From positions 331,688 to 395,687 of the forward strand of contig DATGMF010000065.1 in NCBI GenBank assembly GCA_035293765.1: a stretch of DNA of 64,000 nucleotides, given 5' to 3'. Under the pieces are notes generated by a model, which was not told where the DNA came from, made no database searches, and worked only from the letters and a program-made list of their open reading frames with translations. The translations under genes and the position numbers were made by a program. Positions within the stretch are counted from its first letter, which is position 1, and each line of letters starts with the position of its first letter. The stretch comes from DASRHT01 sp035293765 (GTDB lineage Bacteria > Chloroflexota > Ktedonobacteria > Ktedonobacterales > Ktedonobacteraceae). Shown in pieces: positions 26,441-34,674 of this stretch.

Positions 26441-26476
26441 AAAAGACGCTCAACAGTATCTGTTTAAGCGTCTTTT
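26441..26476 (-). terminator. Intrinsic terminator of the TPR-rhomboid gene
   Basis: Arms AAAAGACGCT (26441-26450) and AGCGTCTTTT (26467-26476), 16-nt loop. On the minus strand the stem is followed by a run of Ts, 14 bases after the stop. Confidence 0.75.
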
Positions 26477-26489
26477 GGCTATTGCACTA

Positions 26490-27674
26490 TTATAATATTC
26501 GGCGGGAACGCTGCCGGGGAGCGAGCAGATAGGCGGTAATCATACCTCCGAACAGGCCCCCGAAGTGCGCCCAGCCAGCAATACCCGGGGCGAAGCTGAA
26601 GGCCAGGTTTAAGCCGAGCCAGAGCAGCCAGTTGCTGATGGCCCCGGAACCGTATCCGCCCAGCGCCCGCCGGTTCATAATGTAGAACACACCCAGGGCT
26701 CCGAACACGCCGAAGATGGCGCCGGAAGCTCCTACCGCGGCCTCGTTTGGCGGTGATAGGAGGAGAAATGAGATACTTCCAATGATACCGGACACCAGGT
26801 AGATGGTGAGATAACGCCACTTGCCATAGAAGATCTCGACGGCTCGCCCGATGAAGAATAGCGAGAGCATATTTAGCCCGATATGCAGCAGCCCCGCGTG
26901 CAGAAACATTGCTGTGAACAGGCGCCAGTATTCTCCCTGAAAAACCAGCTCGTTCACCTGTACCCCGTAGATTTCAATGGCGGGCAAGAACATACCCAGG
27001 ATGAACACTACTACATTGATTGCTATCAGCGTGTAGGTCACAAGGAATGGGTACTGGCTCAGGGTGAAGCGGGTACGAATGATCTGGCGCTGCATGGCAT
27101 TGGGAGGCGACCACGTCGGTACCGGCTCCCGCACAACGCGCGGCGGGCTATTTTGCTGGCCCTGGCCCGGTGAGTATGGAGCGGAAGCGCCGCTATAGCC
27201 AGTTCCGTAGAGCGGCTGCACAGGAGGGAAACAGCCCTCGAAGCGCCCTCCATAGGAGAGGCGAGCCGCGCGTGAGATCGCTAAATTGGCATCGTAATCC
27301 TGTCCGAGAACGCGCAACAGGTGAGCTCGCAGAGCATGCGCGTAGGCGATGCTGGGATCTTCCCTGACGACGGCATCGACGCCTTGCAAGGCGCGCTCGT
27401 AGCGACGGTCCAGCAGGTCAAGCAACGTCTGAGCGATCATACTTTCCAGGCCACCTGCTGGCTGTAATTCCTGCACCCGACGACACGCCATCTGCACTAC
27501 CCCATAATTTCCCAGGGCAAGATTGGCCTCAGCCAGTCCCAGGTGAACCATCGGGTTCTCTGGCTCCATTTGCGCTCCGTGGGCATAAGCAATTGCTGCT
27601 TCTCGCCCTTGCCCCTTTGACAGCGCCTGTCTGCCCTGCTCCAGGTAGGTCTGTATGTCTGTTTGTGCTTCCAC
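26490..27674 (-). CDS. Rhomboid intramembrane serine protease with N-terminal TPR region
   Basis: 394 residues. Residues ~1-140 form TPR-like helices (LEQGRQALSKGQGREAAIAY, VHLGLAEANLALGNY). A Gly/Pro/Ser linker leads to a six-TM rhomboid domain from ~205: HIGLN (H264, N268), catalytic Ser317 in VGASGAIFG, catalytic His370 in GWAHFGG. Rhomboids cut substrates inside the membrane. The TPR part may recruit substrates. A second rhomboid gene lies 50 bases upstream on the same strand, so the two are likely co-transcribed. Confidence 0.92.
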   Translation of the reverse strand: MEAQTDIQTYLEQGRQALSKGQGREAAIAYAHGAQMEPENPMVHLGLAEANLALGNYGVVQMACRRVQELQPAGGLESMIAQTLLDLLDRRYERALQGVDAVVREDPSIAYAHALRAHLLRVLGQDYDANLAISRAARLSYGGRFEGCFPPVQPLYGTGYSGASAPYSPGQGQQNSPPRVVREPVPTWSPPNAMQRQIIRTRFTLSQYPFLVTYTLIAINVVVFILGMFLPAIEIYGVQVNELVFQGEYWRLFTAMFLHAGLLHIGLNMLSLFFIGRAVEIFYGKWRYLTIYLVSGIIGSISFLLLSPPNEAAVGASGAIFGVFGALGVFYIMNRRALGGYGSGAISNWLLWLGLNLAFSFAPGIAGWAHFGGLFGGMITAYLLAPRQRSRRIL

Positions 27675-27693
27675 AGGTGATCCTCCACTATCC

Positions 27694-27722
27694 GTAGGGG
27701 GGCCCGCAAGGGGTACCCCTAC
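27694..27722. repeat. GTAGGGG palindrome between the two rhomboid genes
   Basis: GTAGGGG (27694-27700) and CCCCTAC (27716-27722) enclose a GC-rich centre. It is a member of the interspersed family and fills nearly the whole 50-bp gap. Confidence 0.6.
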
Positions 27723-27724
27723 AG

Positions 27725-28624
27725 TTATGATTTTCCGCTAAAAAATAGTGCAATGATAGCAAGTACCAGTGTACCTAAAATTGTCAAGACTGCTAAAGGC
27801 CAGCGTCGCGAGAGGCCATGCGTATCTACAAGGGTCAGGGTCGATGATGGCTTGTAAAGTGGGGTAAACAACCAGCCAAGAATGCATCCACTCACCAGCC
27901 CGCCAACATGGGCATAATTATCAACGTTTTGTACGAAAAGTCCTATACTGAGATTAATGCCTACTACAATAACGATCCAGAGCATTGCTGGGATACCCCC
28001 ACTACGGAACGCACGACGGTGGATAAAGACAAAAACGCTATATGCCCCCACCAGGCCAAAGATTGCTCCAGATGCTCCCACGCTGACTTCCTGCGGCGCG
28101 AAGGAGAAGCTGGCAATAATGCTAATGACTCCTGTCAGCAGATAGATCAGCGAGAAACGGATATGTCCAAAGATGCGCTCCAGGAAGATGCCCAGGATGA
28201 GGAAATTGAACATATTCAGCCCGACATGCAGCAGGTTGACGTGGAGAAAAATAGGAGTGATGAAGCGCCAGTACTGTCCTTGCAATATGAGCGCATTGTC
28301 TTTCGCTCCGTAGGCAAGTAGTACATTGGTCAGCGCATTGTTATCCTGATCCTGGACGTTAATAGCGTTATTGCCAATATTAGCGAACACCTGAGGCAAA
28401 GTATGTGCGCCCGCCGCCAATGCGCTCTGGTAGGCTGTAAAGCACCAGAGGGCGATTGTACCGATGGTAATGATCCAGGTGACCCAGGAAATACGAGCCA
28501 GGCCGCGTAACTTTCTATATCTGTTGAGCGCGGCCTGGTAACTCAATTGCATCAACTGGCGGCCCCCTGGCACCGGAGCATTTTCTGTTTGATAAATGTT
28601 CTCCACTACTCCCTCAGTGAGCAA
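27725..28624 (-). CDS. Rhomboid intramembrane serine protease
   Basis: 299 residues. HVGLN motif, catalytic Ser186 in VGASGAIFG, catalytic His239 in NYAHVGG, and an extra C-terminal helix (LAVLTILGTLVLAIIALFF), so seven helices in all. The start is uncertain: TTG 28624 lacks a ribosome-binding site; a GTG at 28606 and ATG 28552 (AGGGGG 12 bases upstream) are alternatives. Compared with its neighbour it lacks the TPR region. Tandem duplication or divergence of function is possible. Confidence 0.9.
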   Translation of the reverse strand: MLTEGVVENIYQTENAPVPGGRQLMQLSYQAALNRYRKLRGLARISWVTWIITIGTIALWCFTAYQSALAAGAHTLPQVFANIGNNAINVQDQDNNALTNVLLAYGAKDNALILQGQYWRFITPIFLHVNLLHVGLNMFNFLILGIFLERIFGHIRFSLIYLLTGVISIIASFSFAPQEVSVGASGAIFGLVGAYSVFVFIHRRAFRSGGIPAMLWIVIVVGINLSIGLFVQNVDNYAHVGGLVSGCILGWLFTPLYKPSSTLTLVDTHGLSRRWPLAVLTILGTLVLAIIALFFSGKS

Positions 28625-28715
28625 AATAATTTAACAGTCTAACCTTTTTATTCTATACGATTCAATGTCCTAAATGTCGCAATCCAGCAAATTCAGCCAT
28701 ACGTAACCTGTAACC

Positions 28716-28738
28716 CCGTAGGGGCAGTGCCCCTACGG
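28716..28738. repeat. Perfect GTAGGGGC palindrome
   Basis: CCGTAGGGGCA, a single G, and the exact complement TGCCCCTACGG. This is the most compact member of the interspersed palindrome family, in a 400-bp gap between the second rhomboid and the first GlsB-like gene. The rest of that gap (28739-28983) holds no gene. Confidence 0.7.
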
Positions 28739-28983
28739 ATAAACCTGCTGGTGTGCGCAGGTAAAGTGATGCCGTTGAGAACAAATTGCTTGGATGGTAT
28801 TTAAGATGGGAGATGGCACTCCGCAGGGATAAAAAACCCCACAGCTTCTTCCGCTTTTTTGCCTGATCTGGTGGGCAAAATGCTCACCACGGTTGCAAGA
28901 CTTGTGCCAGAGACGGATATCACCCCGCTCATCTGTGGCATGTATGAGATATTATACCACACAAAGTGGCGACAACGGGCGTA

Positions 28984-29012
28984 AAATACGAAGGCCGCTT
29001 GCCACGGCCCTT
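28984..29012 (-). terminator. Probable terminator of the first GlsB-like gene
   Basis: Minus strand stem around GGCCG (28993-28997) and CGGCC (29005-29009) with A/T closing pairs, followed by CGTATTTTAC. The T-run is short. Confidence 0.45.
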
Positions 29013-29030
29013 TGCTAGCCAGACAGCTTA

Positions 29031-29417
29031 TTACTCGCGGTAGTAGCGGCGGTATCCTTCGTGATAGCCACGATAGTAGCGGCGGCGGTGACGCCAGGTG
29101 GGATAGGTGATGAGATGCCAGATGATAACGACCACGAAAGCGCCGAGCAGTGCTTTGATCAATGGGATGGGCTGACCGGCTATGGTAAAATCGCCGGGAA
29201 TCGTCACTTGCACGACGTTTGTGAGCAGCCAGATACCCAGCAGGGCCGCCAGAATAGCGCCGACGATACCAAATGGGAGTCGCCAACCAACCACGGTCTC
29301 CGCGATCAGGCCGATCACCGCCGCGATTGCCAGGTAGATCACCATACTGAGAGTCACCACAATATGAACGCCGAAGATGTCGCCCGTCAAGAGAACTGTA
29401 TCAGTCAGAGTAAGCAT
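29031..29417 (-). CDS. GlsB/YeaQ/YmgE-like membrane protein, copy 1
   Basis: 128 residues, four hydrophobic segments. IGLIAETVVGWRLPFGIVGAI and AALLGIWLL are the glycine-rich core of the transglycosylase-associated (GlsB/YeaQ) family. The C-terminus is Arg/Tyr-rich (HRRRYYRGYHEGYRRYYRE), which is unusual and may contact lipids or nucleic acid. It is paralogous to the next gene, sharing VGWRLPFG, AILAALLGIWLLT and WHLITY. Function in general stress is presumed from family context only. Confidence 0.8.
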   Translation of the reverse strand: MLTLTDTVLLTGDIFGVHIVVTLSMVIYLAIAAVIGLIAETVVGWRLPFGIVGAILAALLGIWLLTNVVQVTIPGDFTIAGQPIPLIKALLGAFVVVIIWHLITYPTWRHRRRYYRGYHEGYRRYYRE

Positions 29418-29513
29418 AGCATCCTCCTCGATATAAATGACATATATTTATATGAACGCGTCACTCCTGGGAATTTAACGGCGTTCCTGGACCTGATAGT
29501 GATGCCTGACGAG

Positions 29514-29545
29514 AATAAAAACGGGGCTGCCAACATGGCAGCCCC
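29514..29545 (-). terminator. Intrinsic terminator of the second GlsB-like gene
   Basis: Stem GGGGCTGCC (29523-29531) with GGCAGCCCC (29537-29545), five-base loop, followed on the minus strand by a five-T run. Confidence 0.78.
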
Positions 29546-29566
29546 CTGGAACGTTGCTCCATGATT

Positions 29567-29920
29567 CTATGCGTAGCGACGGCGACGGCCCCATGAGCGG
29601 TAAGTGATGAGGTGCCACAAACCGACCAGAATAATAGCTCCAAGCAGCGCCTTGAACAGGGGAACGCCGTAAACGAAGACGTCGCCGGGGATAGAGATGG
29701 AGAAAACGTCGGTCAGCAGCCAGATGCCCAGCAGCGCGGCGAGAATAGCGCCGATAAAGCCAAAGGGGAGCCGCCAACCAACAATGAACTCCGCAATGAT
29801 GCCAACAATAGCCGCAATCAGCCAGTAAATAATCTGACTCATCGTAATGACGAAGTGAAACCCGAAGATATTACCAGTCATTACAACAGTATCGGCTAAT
29901 AATGTATGTAAAGCAAACAT
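29567..29920 (-). CDS. GlsB/YeaQ/YmgE-like membrane protein, copy 2
   Basis: 117 residues, about 60 percent similar by eye to copy 1, with VGIIAEFIVGWRLPFGFIGA and a short basic tail RSWGRRRRYA. AGGAAGGAGA stands before the ATG. Its own terminator separates it from copy 1, so the tandem copies may be expressed separately. Confidence 0.8.
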   Translation of the reverse strand: MFALHTLLADTVVMTGNIFGFHFVITMSQIIYWLIAAIVGIIAEFIVGWRLPFGFIGAILAALLGIWLLTDVFSISIPGDVFVYGVPLFKALLGAIILVGLWHLITYRSWGRRRRYA

Positions 29921-30380
29921 GATGGTCTCCTTCCTCTTTTACTGATCAATCCCATCGAACAGTTCGTAGTTATTCTATAGTAGTGATACGAGTGGATCTG
30001 CTTTGAAGATCCGTAATAATCAGGGCAATCATAGCTCGGCTAGAAAGTCTCAGCATTCTTTTATTACATGTTCAGCTTTCTAATATTGCTTCTCTGTTAT
30101 CGGATGTAGTCGCTTAGGGGCTGAATTTCGTGTTAAGTAGGGGCAGGTCTTGCACCTGCCCTATATTGGAGCCGATCCTTCGTAAAACTGGGTTCGATCC
30201 TTCGTAAAACTGGGTTCGATCCTTCGTAAGACCGGAGCTGATCCTTCGCAAGGTAGGTGCAGAAAGGGTGATGAGGAGATATGAGGTGCAGGGCAGGGGC
30301 AAGACCTGCCCCTACAAGTGTTCGCGTATATGCGCTATAATGAAACAGAATTACTTTAGCATTGTATTGGGAGGCACACT
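29921..30380. other. 460-bp intergenic region carrying a compound repeat element
   Basis: The 217 bases to the left are AT-rich and featureless. The compound element at 30138-30315 fills most of the rest. TATAAT at 30337-30342 could be a -10 for the 30381 gene, but its -35 would fall in the element and is weak. Confidence 0.45.
30138..30315. repeat. 178-bp element: 17-bp inverted ends around four 22-bp direct repeats
   Basis: GTAGGGGCAGGTCTTGC (30138-30154) is perfectly inverted at 30299-30315. Inside, GATCCTTCGTAAAACTGGG units start at 30174, 30196, 30218 and 30240; the first two are identical over 22 bp, the third diverges at its end and the fourth is partial. No spacers, so not a CRISPR array. 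Confidence 0.75.
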
Positions 30381-30860
30381 ATGCAAGGTGCTGCGAAGAA
30401 TGCGATGATAGCGGGAGGGATTCTCCTGCTCTTACTTATCATAGGAATCGTTCTGGCTGCGGTTTTTGGCGTGCTGCTGGAAGTGCTCTACATTTTCCTG
30501 ATGCTGCTCGCCGCGTTGATGGTAATTGCAACCTTCCTACAAATATACTCGATTTTCCTGCTGATGCGTACCGTGACCACTGTTCGTAACGAGATGTCGC
30601 CCTTGCTGGCCTCAGTCCAGGAGACTATCGGGATCGTGAAGAGTACCGCGAAGACGGCGGGGAATACAGTATCGACCATCGGAGCCACAACGCGATTGAC
30701 TTCTGAAGCCGCTCTGGGTCCGAGTGTGCGGGCTGTGGCGGCGATAGTGGCCGGACAGCAGATGCTGCGGATATTCCTGGGCAAGGGCCATGTGAGGAGC
30801 CGGGCCGAAGAGCGCCGCAGGCAGCAAATGGAAGCGCAGGCTGCGGCAGGAGGTGAGTAA
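30381..30860 (+). CDS. Small membrane protein, first of a three-gene unit
   Basis: 159 residues, GGGAGG before the ATG. Two hydrophobic segments (GGILLLLLIIGIVLAAVFG and FLMLLAALMVIATFLQIYSI) followed by an amphipathic helix and a basic Arg/Gln-rich end. No family recognised. Its TAA overlaps the next ATG (TAATG), indicating translational coupling. Confidence 0.7.
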   Translation: MQGAAKNAMIAGGILLLLLIIGIVLAAVFGVLLEVLYIFLMLLAALMVIATFLQIYSIFLLMRTVTTVRNEMSPLLASVQETIGIVKSTAKTAGNTVSTIGATTRLTSEAALGPSVRAVAAIVAGQQMLRIFLGKGHVRSRAEERRRQQMEAQAAAGGE

Positions 30861-31444
30861 TGACCCTACTGATGCTAGCCGTCAATCCTACCCTGGCCGC
30901 GTGGGGCCAGATTGCTGCTATCGTGATCGGTATCTTTATCTTCGTTTTTATTGTGATCTCTCTGGCGTTTAACATTGCCATGACCTTTGGCATGTCCTGG
31001 GTGCGTCAGAAGGCCGAACTGGTGAAGATGCTGCGTCCGACCGTCGATAGCCTGAACAAAACAACGGAATCCGCTGCTCAAGGCGTGCCTCCCTCGCCGA
31101 ACGAAAATGCCATTGTACGCACAGTAGCAGGCGTTCCCGCCCACGTTCAGTCGCTTGATAAGCAGGTGGAGCAGACCTCTGACCGCGTGGCTAACGCCGT
31201 AATCGAGTTCAGGGCTCGCGCCGTTCAGGCGAAAACGATCTTCAAGGTCTTTTTCCTGCCAGGTTTGATGAGCACTCCTCGTATCGCACAAAAGGAAGCG
31301 AACTTGCAGATTAAGAGTCCTGGCTACCAGATGTTAATGGAGGAGAAGGCCCCCGCAATTGCGGCAGAAGCGCCCTCCAATGGCTACTCGCAAGATAGGC
31401 AGGTCGTGACCGCCAGTCAGCTCAAAGATGTCCCTTCTCGTTGA
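30860..31444 (+). CDS. Membrane-anchored protein with long helical tail, second of a three-gene unit
   Basis: 194 residues. One N-terminal membrane segment (IAAIVIGIFIFVFIVISLAF), then a hydrophilic helix with KQVEQTSDRVANAVIEFRAR, as in DUF948-like proteins. The last 17 bases overlap the MFS gene. Together with the preceding protein it may form a scaffold or accessory to the transporter; this is inferred from overlap alone. Confidence 0.68.
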   Translation: MTLLMLAVNPTLAAWGQIAAIVIGIFIFVFIVISLAFNIAMTFGMSWVRQKAELVKMLRPTVDSLNKTTESAAQGVPPSPNENAIVRTVAGVPAHVQSLDKQVEQTSDRVANAVIEFRARAVQAKTIFKVFFLPGLMSTPRIAQKEANLQIKSPGYQMLMEEKAPAIAAEAPSNGYSQDRQVVTASQLKDVPSR

Positions 31445-32831
31445 GTATATGCAGGAGTTCGGGCGTTTTCAGCGAAACGCCCGCCTGTACCTGATCAGTA
31501 ATGCGCTGAACGGGATCAGCATTGGCATGGTCCTGGTTTTGTATAATCTCTACCTGGTTTCCCTGGGGTACAAGGCCGATTTTATTGGCCTTGTGCTATT
31601 TATCGGCACCATTGGCGCTGGCATTGCGATCTTCCCCGCCGGCGTCTGCGTTGATCGCTTCAGCGGCAAAGCCATTATCCTCTGGTCAAGTTTGCTGATT
31701 GGCATGGCGGCCCTGGGGCAGTTTCTTTTTCGCCAGCCGTTCCCCCTGCTGGCAAGCGCGTTTCTCGCTGGCATCGGGGGCGCGTTTATCCTGGTTGTTA
31801 ACGCTCCCTTTTTAACGACGCATAGCACTCCGCAGGAACGCTCTTTACTCTTTAGCCTCAATATCGTGCTGGTGCTGATCACCACCGTCCTGGGCGAGAT
31901 CATTGGTGGTGCGCTACCCGTGTGGTTTCGCTCTATCCCCTGGCTGATGGCTCGCTTGCCTGCTGGAGCCGCGTGGCTGCTGGCAAGTCAAAGCGTGCCG
32001 CGCTCCTACCAGCTCGCGTTGCTATTTGCCGGTATCGTCGCCGGACCAAGCCTGATCCCTATCTTTCTGATGGAGCATGATCGTCCGGCTAAACGGTCAG
32101 ATCCTGTTCTGGCTCAGGTAGATCAGGCAGCGCAGCATGGTCGCCCTGATTGGCGGCAGCAGACGCTGGCAACTCTTGCGCGCTTGCAGTCGCCGGGCGG
32201 GTGGCGGGCAATGCTGGGAAGCGCGTTATTGGCTCTGGTGGCCGTACAGGTGCTGATCGGCCTGGGGGCTGGCCTGTTTATCCCCTACTTCAACATCTAC
32301 TTTGTGCAGCATCTGGGAGCGTCCTCGGCCCTGTTCGGTCTGATTGATGGCGCGGCGAACGCGCTCAATGCTGTATTGACGCTGGTAGCTCCCTGGCTGG
32401 CTCTACGTATCGGTAAAGTTAATACTATTGCCGTTACCAGATTGCTAAGCATCCCTGTAATGCTGGTGGTTGGATTGACCAGCATCCTGCCGCTGGCGGC
32501 GGTCTTCTATCCCTTGCGACAGGGCATGATGGATATGTCCGCGGGGATCTTGCAGGTCTTTTCAATGGAGGCTGTCCCCAGGCAGCATCGTGGCCTGGCC
32601 AATAGTAGTTACCAGGCCGCGTTTCAGATCGCCTGGGCGCTCACGGCTCCCATCGGTGGCCTGATTATCGCCAATCTGGGCTTTGCCCCCGTGTTTATCG
32701 GGGCAGCGATCCTGTACCTGCTGGCAATCGCGCTCCTGTGGGGCCGTTTCGGATGGCATAGGAATGGCGACGAAATTGAGAGCAGCGATGAGCACACCGG
32801 GGCTGAACTCTTGACAAAGCAATCGCTGTAA
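31428..32831 (+). CDS. MFS transporter
   Basis: 467 residues, twelve predicted helices. LYLISNALNGISIGMVLVLY, then the loop GVCVDRFSGKAIILWSSLLI, resembling the MFS motif A region between helices 2 and 3, and a second-half equivalent (FSMEAVPRQHRGLANSSYQA). ATG 31428 overlaps the upstream gene; ATG 31449 is an alternative. Substrate unknown; sugar or drug export are both possible. Confidence 0.85.
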   Translation: MSLLVEYMQEFGRFQRNARLYLISNALNGISIGMVLVLYNLYLVSLGYKADFIGLVLFIGTIGAGIAIFPAGVCVDRFSGKAIILWSSLLIGMAALGQFLFRQPFPLLASAFLAGIGGAFILVVNAPFLTTHSTPQERSLLFSLNIVLVLITTVLGEIIGGALPVWFRSIPWLMARLPAGAAWLLASQSVPRSYQLALLFAGIVAGPSLIPIFLMEHDRPAKRSDPVLAQVDQAAQHGRPDWRQQTLATLARLQSPGGWRAMLGSALLALVAVQVLIGLGAGLFIPYFNIYFVQHLGASSALFGLIDGAANALNAVLTLVAPWLALRIGKVNTIAVTRLLSIPVMLVVGLTSILPLAAVFYPLRQGMMDMSAGILQVFSMEAVPRQHRGLANSSYQAAFQIAWALTAPIGGLIIANLGFAPVFIGAAILYLLAIALLWGRFGWHRNGDEIESSDEHTGAELLTKQSL

Positions 32832-32865
32832 TGCTGCACCTTCGTAGGGACCCGCGACGGGATGG

Positions 32866-32999
32866 GTAGGGGCAATCCCTTGCGGTTGCCCTGGTTGGGG
32901 ATGCGAAATGTTCGACGGGGGGCAGGGCGGGGGCCAGCCCCGCCCCTACAGCCGTTCGCCCGTGTTCGCCTGTAGGGGCAACCCCTTGCGGTTGCCCTG
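32866..32999. repeat. Cluster of three GTAGGGGC-family repeats
   Basis: GTAGGGGCAATCCCTTGCGG at 32866, a longer palindrome at 32917-32950, and GTAGGGGCAACCCCTTGCGG at 32972. The first and third are direct copies with one difference over 28 bases. A GTGTTCG word lies between, as it does beside the copies at 30315 and 63451. The gap to tatC otherwise holds only its terminator. Confidence 0.7.
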
Positions 33000-33084
33000 T
33001 ACGGTGCCACAAGGCTGAGGAGACGGCAGGGCGATCAATTGGGCGGACGTGGTCAACTGCGTCCCGCCAGGGATTTGTGAGGAC

Positions 33085-33111
33085 AAAAAAACAGGACCCC
33101 CGCAGGGGTCC
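33085..33111 (-). terminator. Intrinsic terminator of the tat operon
   Basis: GGACCCC, a four-base loop, GGGGTCC (33094-33111), followed on the minus strand by seven Ts. It begins about 12 bases after the tatC stop. Confidence 0.85.
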
Positions 33112-33123
33112 ATTGTGCGTTAA

Positions 33124-33954
33124 TTAGCTTGTTGGTTGTTTAACGGTAAGACGAATGAAGAATATCGTCAGTTCGTACAGGAACGACATCGCTGCGCCCA
33201 GGATAATCGGGCTATAGATATCCGCGCCCGGCGTCAGGAACGTCGAGGCGATCCACATACCGATATGCGCCGTCGCCCGCTTCTGCCTGAGCGTATCCAC
33301 GGATACCAGGCCAATTTGCGCCATGAAGGTCAATACCAGTGGCAGTTCAAAGATCAGGCCGAAGGCCAGCACAAAGAATGCCACAAAGGTAAAGTAGCTA
33401 TTGGCCGTCACCAGCTCGGTAAAACTGCTGGAGGCGAATGAGACCAGAAATTCTACCGGGAAGCGCAATACGATGTAGCCCAGCGTGATGCCAACTACGA
33501 AAAGCACAATGCCGATGCCAATAAACGGCAACGCCTTCTTCTTCTCATGGGCATACAGCCCTGGCGCGATAAATGCCCATGTCTGATAGAGAATCACCGG
33601 TAGAGACATAACTATGCCTGCCGCGACTGAGATCAGGAGGAAGACGGTGAAGCCCTCCATCAGCCCTGTCACCACGAGCTTTCCTCCCGGCGTGTTTTGG
33701 GCAAGAACGTTTGCTTCCTTCGGTAATGGCGCCTCCAGAAAATGGACGATGGTATCGCGGAAGATAAACGCCACGACGCTAAAGATCGCAATGGCGATCA
33801 GCGACTTAAAAATGCGCCAGCGCAGCTCCTCCAGGTGATCCAGCAGGGACATGGTTGCCCCTTCTTCTTCACCTGCACTCGCGTTGGCGAAGACGGAGCT
33901 TAGAGCACTGAGTGCCTCCAAGGGATCGTGCTGATCTATATTACCAGAAGCCAT
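33124..33954 (-). CDS. tatC: Sec-independent protein translocase TatC
   Basis: 276 residues. TatC hallmarks: LLDHLEELRWRIFKS at the N-terminus, six membrane helices, GLMEGFTVFLLISVAAG, YQTWAFIAPGLYAHEKK, and FELPLVLTFMAQIGLV. It forms the receptor core that binds twin-arginine signal peptides. AGGGGG stands four bases before the ATG. The first ~33 residues (acidic, Ala-rich) extend beyond the usual start. tatA lies 30 bp upstream. Confidence 0.97.
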   Translation of the reverse strand: MASGNIDQHDPLEALSALSSVFANASAGEEEGATMSLLDHLEELRWRIFKSLIAIAIFSVVAFIFRDTIVHFLEAPLPKEANVLAQNTPGGKLVVTGLMEGFTVFLLISVAAGIVMSLPVILYQTWAFIAPGLYAHEKKKALPFIGIGIVLFVVGITLGYIVLRFPVEFLVSFASSSFTELVTANSYFTFVAFFVLAFGLIFELPLVLTFMAQIGLVSVDTLRQKRATAHIGMWIASTFLTPGADIYSPIILGAAMSFLYELTIFFIRLTVKQPTS

Positions 33955-33984
33955 GTTTCCCCCTGTAAGCAGGTATAAGCAGCG

Positions 33985-34296
33985 TTATAGCTCTGACTTA
34001 ACTTCATGATTATGTGTTTCGGTGCTGGCGCTTACCTCAGGCTGAGCGGCTTCGACAACGTTGGAGTGGTTGCGCAGGCGCTCAAGTTCGCGCTGTGCCG
34101 ACTCAAGCTCAAGCCGGGTGACTTCTGGCGACTTCTCTTCTTCCTTCCCCTGCGTCAGCTCATTCATGCCCTTACGAAACTCTTTAATGCTCTTGCCGAT
34201 GGCGGAGCCCATTTCTGGTAGCTTCTTTGGTCCAAAGATCAGGAGAGCGATCACCAGAATGACGATGAGGTCTAATCCATGAAATCCGGGTACCAT
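33985..34296 (-). CDS. tatA: Sec-independent protein translocase TatA
   Basis: 103 residues. One N-terminal membrane helix (LDLIVILVIALLIF), the hinge FGPKKLPEMGSAIGKSIKEF, then a charged amphipathic and coiled region. TatA oligomers form the pore. The glutamate typical of TatB is absent, so TatA is the better call. AAGGA eight bases upstream of the ATG. Confidence 0.96.
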   Translation of the reverse strand: MVPGFHGLDLIVILVIALLIFGPKKLPEMGSAIGKSIKEFRKGMNELTQGKEEEKSPEVTRLELESAQRELERLRNHSNVVEAAQPEVSASTETHNHEVKSEL

Positions 34297-34377
34297 AGCA
34301 AATATCCTTTCTTGTTGTGCATCGAATCTGGCACTTTGCTAGCGGATGCCCTTCGATAGCATCCCCATGTTCAAATA

Positions 34378-34674
34378 TCAAGAAACTGCCGGTTGAGTTG
34401 TATCCTGGCCCACCAGAGCCGACTCAAGGGCGTGGAGCCCTTCCAGACCGATACTGACCACTCCTAAGCCTGCCGAACCCAGAGTAACCAGCTTGATGAT
34501 GCTGCGTCGGCTCACCGGGCGCGAGCGCCAGTTACGTGCGATGCGCTCCTGGCGACGTAGTTCTTGCGCCTCCAGTCGTACCGAAGCAACAATTCTTTGC
34601 TCCATCGCGGGAGGCGTCGGGCCTGCATTGCTGTAATGGCGCAACAGCAATGTCTCGATAGAGTCATTATGCAT
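34378..34674 (-). CDS. Small anchor protein with twin-arginine-like motif, probable anti-sigma factor
   Basis: 98 residues, GGAGAA before ATG 34674; it overlaps the sigma gene stop by eight bases. Residues 1-50 are hydrophilic and basic (MEQRIVASVRLEAQELRRQE). S55-RR-SII-K61 reads as the Tat consensus SRRxFLK with Ile for Phe, and a hydrophobic stretch follows (LVTLGSAGLGVVSIGL). Only 18 residues lie beyond it. Overlap with an ECF-type sigma gene suggests an anti-sigma factor; the Tat-like anchor just upstream of tatA-tatC is notable. Neither role is proven. Confidence 0.68.
   Translation of the reverse strand: MHNDSIETLLLRHYSNAGPTPPAMEQRIVASVRLEAQELRRQERIARNWRSRPVSRRSIIKLVTLGSAGLGVVSIGLEGLHALESALVGQDTTQPAVS

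Noticed and set aside
30174..30253. tRNA T-arm-like words (GGTTCGATCC) in the 22-bp repeats
   Set aside because: No acceptor, D-arm or anticodon-arm pairing around any copy; the words recur because the unit is repeated.
30174..30253. CRISPR array
   Set aside because: The 22-bp units are directly adjacent, without spacers, and there are no cas genes in the window.
30337..30342. TATAAT as promoter of the 30381 gene
   Set aside because: No acceptable -35 at 16-18 bases; left as a remark only.
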